Below are positions 7,222 through 9,711 of a stretch of 9,711 bases of DNA, one piece after another; within the stretch, counting starts at the first letter, position 1, and each line of letters begins with the position of its first letter. The stretch spans positions 1 through 9,711 of the forward strand of contig JAAYFB010000219.1 in assembly GCA_012728465.1 (NCBI GenBank), written 5' to 3'. This DNA comes from Proteiniphilum sp. (GTDB taxonomy: Bacteria; Bacteroidota; Bacteroidia; Bacteroidales; Dysgonomonadaceae). The notes under the pieces were generated by a model. That model had not been told where the DNA came from. It made no database searches and worked only from the letters and a program-made list of their open reading frames with translations. Position numbers and translations under genes: made by a program.

Positions 7222-7988
7222 TGAGAACTGCTAAAAAGATATTCAGAATTCCCAAGTCGTTTAAACTATTACTCATTGGCGTAGTGGCATTTAATATAAC
7301 ATGGTGGATATTTGCAATGGTGTTTCAAAATAAAGCACTACCAAACCCAATTGATGTATATAATATTTTTCCATCCACACTTTCAAGTGGAATGATGGCA
7401 CACTCGCTAGCCAGCTTTAAACGAGTAATTGCTGGAACCACTATATCACTTATAATTGCCATAGTGCTCGGATTGATTACTGGACTAAATAAAAAAGCAG
7501 ACCGACTACTAAATCCTCTCCTATACCTGTCGTATCCTATCCCTAAACTAGCTTTACTACCAATTGTGATGATATTATTTGGAATTGGAGAAACCACAAA
7601 AGTAATCATGATAGTGCTAATTATAGTTTTTCAACTAACTATATCAATCAGAGATTCAGTACGAAATATAAACAAAGAAAATTTTTATGTTCTCACCTCA
7701 TTGAGAGCCACTAAAGTGCAACATATACGGCATGTGGTATTGCCGGGCATATTACCCGACATGCTGTCAGCACTACGCGTGACTGTGGGAATAGCTACAT
7801 CGGTTTTGTTCGTTACCGAAACTTTTGGCACAGACAAAGGTTTGGGCTTTTACATAGTAGATGCATGGATGAGAATAGACTACCTGTCAATGTATGCAGG
7901 TATTGTGATGATTTCTATAATTGGCTTCTTACTATTCCTTATAATAGACGTAACAGATACTATTTTTTGCAAATGGAATAAGTTATAA
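7221..7988 (+). CDS. ABC importer permease (SsuC/TauC/NrtB-like)
   Basis: This is the inner-membrane channel of the importer, with 255 residues, the normal size for this family. Membrane segments are visible near residues 15-35, 70-89, 110-120 with 127-143, 182-200 and 222-247. The cytoplasmic coupling loop lies near 156-179 and ends in VVLPGILP. It is atypical: where the family consensus has EAAxxxG ten residues before the hydrophobic-x-Leu-Pro end, this protein has YVLTSLR. The conserved Glu and Gly are therefore missing, although the surrounding loop is recognisable. The start ATG overlaps the ATPase stop, so the protein is made from the same message. It is the last gene of the operon. I infer a homodimeric permease because only one permease gene is present. 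The substrate cannot be inferred. Confidence 0.92.
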   Translation: MRTAKKIFRIPKSFKLLLIGVVAFNITWWIFAMVFQNKALPNPIDVYNIFPSTLSSGMMAHSLASFKRVIAGTTISLIIAIVLGLITGLNKKADRLLNPLLYLSYPIPKLALLPIVMILFGIGETTKVIMIVLIIVFQLTISIRDSVRNINKENFYVLTSLRATKVQHIRHVVLPGILPDMLSALRVTVGIATSVLFVTETFGTDKGLGFYIVDAWMRIDYLSMYAGIVMISIIGFLLFLIIDVTDTIFCKWNKL

Positions 7989-7999
7989 CAACTTCCTTA

Positions 8000-8467
8000 T
8001 TACCATTTCTTGAAAGGATGTTCTGCTAAATATGAATTATAATATCTAACATCACCCGTCACCTCATCACCCAACCAATCGGGAACTTCAAATGACTCAT
8101 TCTCACTGCTCAGTTCCACCTCGGCTAAAATCAAACCCTCGTTTTCTCCATAAAATTCGTCAACCTCAAAGATATGCTCACCAACACTTATGTTGTATCT
8201 AGTTTTATCGATAATAGCACCCTGACACAACCTCAACATCTCTTCAGCCTCATTTAATGGGATGCTATATTCCCATTCATTACGAGTGATATCACCCTCA
8301 TACACTGAACTTTTTATAGTTATAAAAGCCTCACTACCTCTCACCCTAATCCGCACAACACCATTTTCGGACGATGCAAGATATCCCTGCTTAATAATAT
8401 ACTCTTTGAAAGATTTAGATTTGAACTCGCCTCGCACTAAAAATTTTCGCTCTATTTCGTAAGCCAT
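8000..8467 (-). CDS. CYTH-domain (triphosphate tunnel metalloenzyme) protein
   Basis: This is a small cytoplasmic CYTH/TTM-fold protein of 155 residues that probably hydrolyses triphosphate substrates with a divalent metal. Short bacterial members are inorganic tripolyphosphatases; other relatives are adenylate cyclases or thiamine triphosphatases. The diagnostic ExExK motif is Glu4, Glu6, Lys8. Expected tunnel residues also appear: Arg39 and Arg41 (RIR), Lys52, Glu64 and Glu66 (NEWEYSIP), Lys88 and Arg90 (DKTRY), Glu101 and Asp103 (FEVDEF), and Glu116 and Glu118 (LAEVEL). No catalytic position is missing, so it is likely active. The ATG at 8467 puts the motif at residue 4, as in relatives. 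It faces the permease gene end-on with an 11-base gap. No clear ribosome binding site precedes it. Confidence 0.93.
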   Translation of the reverse strand: MAYEIERKFLVRGEFKSKSFKEYIIKQGYLASSENGVVRIRVRGSEAFITIKSSVYEGDITRNEWEYSIPLNEAEEMLRLCQGAIIDKTRYNISVGEHIFEVDEFYGENEGLILAEVELSSENESFEVPDWLGDEVTGDVRYYNSYLAEHPFKKW

Positions 8468-8675
8468 TATGGAGAATAATTTTATTGATATTACAATGAT
8501 ACGAAATGATATTGATAAGCTACATAAGGAGACATAAAAAAACTACACTTTTTTATATTCGCGTATCACTACGAAAACATTAAAAAAGCATAGTTAAGGT
8601 TTTGGTTAGACTTCTAGAATAAAATCAATGCGCGTAATTCTTTCTTTTTTGAAGTCAATTCAAAGATAAACTTTA

Positions 8676-8743
8676 CAACAATAACAGTTGTTGAAAAAAT
8701 CTATAAACAACAAAAGTGTGGATTTATTCCCCACTTTCAACAA
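8676..8743. other. Cluster of alternative inverted repeats, possible structured RNA
   Basis: CAACAA at 8676-8681 can pair with TTGTTG at 8688-8693. TTGTTGAAA at 8688-8696 can instead pair with TTTCAACAA at 8735-8743. Inside, AAAGTGTGG at 8713-8721 pairs with CCCCACTTT at 8729-8737, with one mismatch and a seven-base loop. The inner and outer stems share 8735-8737, so these pairings compete. No known RNA family is recognised. Confidence 0.3.
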
Positions 8744-8960
8744 ACGAAGTCGCAATCAGTAATAATATGCAATACCAAAACGCTTTTTCATCCCCAACAA
8801 TATATTTTGTATTGCAGTTAGACAATCAACCAAAGCACACATTAAATTAACCAACATTCAGTAGAAAACATCTTTGGTGTTTTAAAGCAAAAAACAGATA
8901 TTATTACATCCAACAAATATCAATCTATACTCAAATAATGTTAGGGATATATGAGGATTT

Positions 8961-8990
8961 GTTAATTACATGCCATATCAATGTAATAAC
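8961..8990. other. Inverted repeat, bulged hairpin
   Basis: GTTAATTACAT at 8961-8971 pairs with ATGTAATAAC at 8981-8990 around a nine-base loop, with one bulged A. There are ten base pairs, all but two of them A-T. No T-run follows, so it is not a standard terminator. A protein-binding site or chance are both possible. Confidence 0.3.
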
Positions 8991-9095
8991 TGTAACTAGC
9001 AAAAGATATCATTGCCATAAACGTTGGATTTGGTCTGTTTCTAAAAAAAAGTAATACCCCCTTCAAAGCATTTCGATGCAAAACTAACTAAATCA

Positions 9096-9446
9096 ATGAT
9101 AATTAGCTTTGTAGTTGAGTGTTTTAAATTTAAACTAGTTCATTTACCATTTGGTAAATGCTCCAAAATCCAAAATTTCATGCATTTACCATTTGGTAAA
9201 TGGAGCAAAATCCAAAATTTCATGCGTTTACCATTTGGTAAATGGACCAAAATCCAAATTTTTGTGCGTTTACCATTTGGTAAATGGATCGATTTTCATA
9301 AAAGACACTGGATGATATATGTTATTGATATTACATTTTTTAAGAAACAACTAATGTCATATAGTATTGACAAAGAATTAAAAAAAGCTGAGCTAATGCA
9401 AGATGTTTATGACAATGAAAAAAGAAATAAACTACAGAAAATTTAG
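9096..9446 (+). CDS. Hypothetical repeat-containing open frame (doubtful gene)
   Basis: This 116-codon frame runs through four 42-bp repeats, which read as 14-residue units beginning LPFGKW (LPFGKC in the first). The unit length is a multiple of three, so the frame stays open by construction. The last 30 residues (from MSYSIDKELKKAE) are charged and look helical. I recognise no domain. Arguments against a gene: there is no ribosome binding site; a -7-like box (TAGCTTTG at 9104-9111) lies inside the frame rather than before it; and differences between the units mostly change amino acids while the palindromic core stays fixed. That suggests selection on DNA or RNA structure. It converges with the thymidine kinase gene on the other strand. 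A shorter gene starting at an internal ATG (for example 9312 or 9354) is possible. Confidence 0.3.
   Translation: MIISFVVECFKFKLVHLPFGKCSKIQNFMHLPFGKWSKIQNFMRLPFGKWTKIQIFVRLPFGKWIDFHKRHWMIYVIDITFFKKQLMSYSIDKELKKAELMQDVYDNEKRNKLQKI
9141..9286. repeat. Four tandem 42-bp units, each with a palindromic core
   Basis: Units begin at 9141, 9183, 9225 and 9267, exactly 42 bases apart; the fourth keeps only its palindrome. Each starts with a 20-base near-perfect palindrome whose core is TTTACCATTTGGTAAA. Arms of nine bases flank a TT centre in units 1 and 2; units 3 and 4 change the second base to G, leaving a G-T pair. The core and the following TG are identical in all four. The 22 bases between palindromes are similar (CAAAATCCAAA is common to all three) but vary at several positions, by three bases between units 1 and 2. 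Forty-two bases is four turns of B-DNA, so bound proteins would line up on one face. Confidence 0.95.
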
Positions 9447-9521
9447 GAAAACGACATTAAATGAAGTTGGAGGGTAAAAAATATACTAGGAAACAGTAAA
9501 GATTGAAATTTAATTTATTAA

Positions 9522-9544
9522 AATCACTATCTATACGAGTGATT
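9522..9544 (-). terminator. Possible terminator for the leftward thymidine kinase gene
   Basis: AATCACT at 9522-9528 pairs with AGTGATT at 9538-9544 across a nine-base loop. Read leftwards, the stem ends in a short T-run (TTTT) and then AT-rich sequence. It lies about 100 bases past the thymidine kinase stop. The stem is only seven pairs, so it is a weak candidate. Confidence 0.35.
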
Positions 9545-9553
9545 AACCAATGA

Positions 9554-9585
9554 TATAGGGCTTAAGTATTAAGTTGAGCCCTATA
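9554..9585. other. Strong 12-pair inverted repeat downstream of tdk
   Basis: TATAGGGCTTAA at 9554-9565 pairs with TTGAGCCCTATA at 9574-9585, with one G-U wobble and an eight-base loop. An outer pair, CAATGA at 9548-9553 and TCATTG at 9593-9598, encloses it. No T-run directly follows on either strand. It may protect the 3' end of the tdk transcript or act in termination together with the hairpin at 9522-9544. Confidence 0.6.
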
Positions 9586-9642
9586 AAATTAATCATTGAA
9601 CAGTTCATCACCTAGCGTATTGAGACCAGATGATGATGGATT

Positions 9643-9711
9643 TTATTTTTCGATAGCCATTGATTGTAAATAACATCGCCTACATAGGGGTTTATATTTC
9701 TCAGATTCGCC
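9643..9711 (-). CDS. tdk: Thymidine kinase, C-terminal fragment (rest lies beyond the window)
   Basis: Reading leftwards from the window edge, the frame gives 22 residues, GESEKYKPLCRRCYLQSMAI then EK, and a TAA at 9643-9645. The GExxxYxPLCRxCY pattern is the characteristic end of thymidine kinases, where the Cys-x-x-Cys pair completes the structural zinc site of the C-terminal lasso domain. The enzyme phosphorylates thymidine with ATP in the salvage pathway for dTTP. From memory, Bacteroides thymidine kinases end in a very similar GETxxYEPLCRECY stretch followed by a short tail. Only about a tenth of the protein is present, so the identification rests on this motif alone. Two hairpins lie downstream. 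I am fairly sure of the family. Confidence 0.75.
   Translation of the reverse strand, partial: GESEKYKPLCRRCYLQSMAIEK

Larger units (their letters stand above)
8468..9095. other. Gene-free AT-rich spacer with several inverted repeats
   Basis: I found no credible coding frame on either strand in these 628 bases. They hold a few inverted repeats: GACTTC at 8609-8614 with GAAGTC at 8651-8656 (inner AGAAT and ATTCT), a cluster at 8676-8743, and a hairpin at 8961-8990. Homopolymer A and T runs are common. It may hold the CYTH promoter, an unrecognised small RNA, or decayed sequence. I saw no tRNA, rRNA or riboswitch signature. Confidence 0.6.

Noticed and set aside
8534..8556. Hairpin of A-run and T-run (ATAAAAAA / TTTTTTAT) as a terminator
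   Set aside because: The stem is entirely A-T, would be unstable, and such runs are expected by chance in this spacer.
9068..9079. GCAT-TTCG-ATGC mini-palindrome before the repeat array
   Set aside because: Only four base pairs with a four-base loop; too short to support as a functional element.
9141..9286. CRISPR array
   Set aside because: The sequences between the palindromes are near copies of one another rather than unique spacers, there are only four units, and no cas gene is nearby. It is a tandem repeat.
8468..9642. tRNA, rRNA, tmRNA or known riboswitch in the gene-poor region
   Set aside because: I found no cloverleaf with a GTTC-type T-loop, no GC-rich conserved RNA core and no familiar riboswitch motif.
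8468..9642. Insertion sequence or integration remnant
   Set aside because: No transposase or integrase fragment, no terminal inverted repeats with target duplications, and no tRNA attachment site were visible.

Overview
The window looks like a chromosomal segment of a low-GC member of the Bacteroidetes, most likely the order Bacteroidales. This rests on the close match of the primase N-terminus, the NatA/NatB-type transporter and the thymidine kinase tail to Bacteroidales forms as I remember them. It also rests on weak Shine-Dalgarno signals and on TAnnTTTG-type -7 promoter boxes, which are typical of the phylum. No database search was possible.

Layout. From 1 to 4198 three genes run leftwards: dnaG (primase), then a NatA-like ABC ATPase, then a NatB-like ABC-2 permease that runs off the left edge. 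A 114-base divergent promoter region (4199-4312) separates dnaG from a rightward branched-chain aminotransferase gene (ilvE, 4313-5332). Two hairpins with T-tracts follow ilvE, the second being a very strong intrinsic terminator. Next comes a compact rightward operon, 5485-7988, for an ABC importer of the nitrate/sulfonate/taurine superfamily: a lipoprotein binding protein, an ATPase, and a permease that overlaps the ATPase by one base. Its substrate cannot be told from sequence. A small CYTH-domain phosphatase gene (8000-8467, leftward) faces the permease end-on with only 11 bases between them.

The right part, 8468-9642, is mostly gene-poor, AT-rich DNA with several inverted repeats. Its centrepiece is four copies of a 42-bp unit (9141-9286), each with an invariant palindromic core. 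They lie in a 116-codon open frame that may or may not be a real gene. The last 69 bases (9643-9711, leftward) encode the C-terminus of a protein that I recognise as thymidine kinase (tdk).

How the genes relate. Most of the window is housekeeping: replication priming, branched-chain amino acid metabolism, export and import ABC systems, polyphosphate/organic phosphate hydrolysis, and nucleoside salvage. I see no mobile element, CRISPR array, tRNA or rRNA gene. The most unusual element is the phased palindromic repeat array. The transporter of unknown substrate and the structured AT-rich spacer are secondary points of interest.
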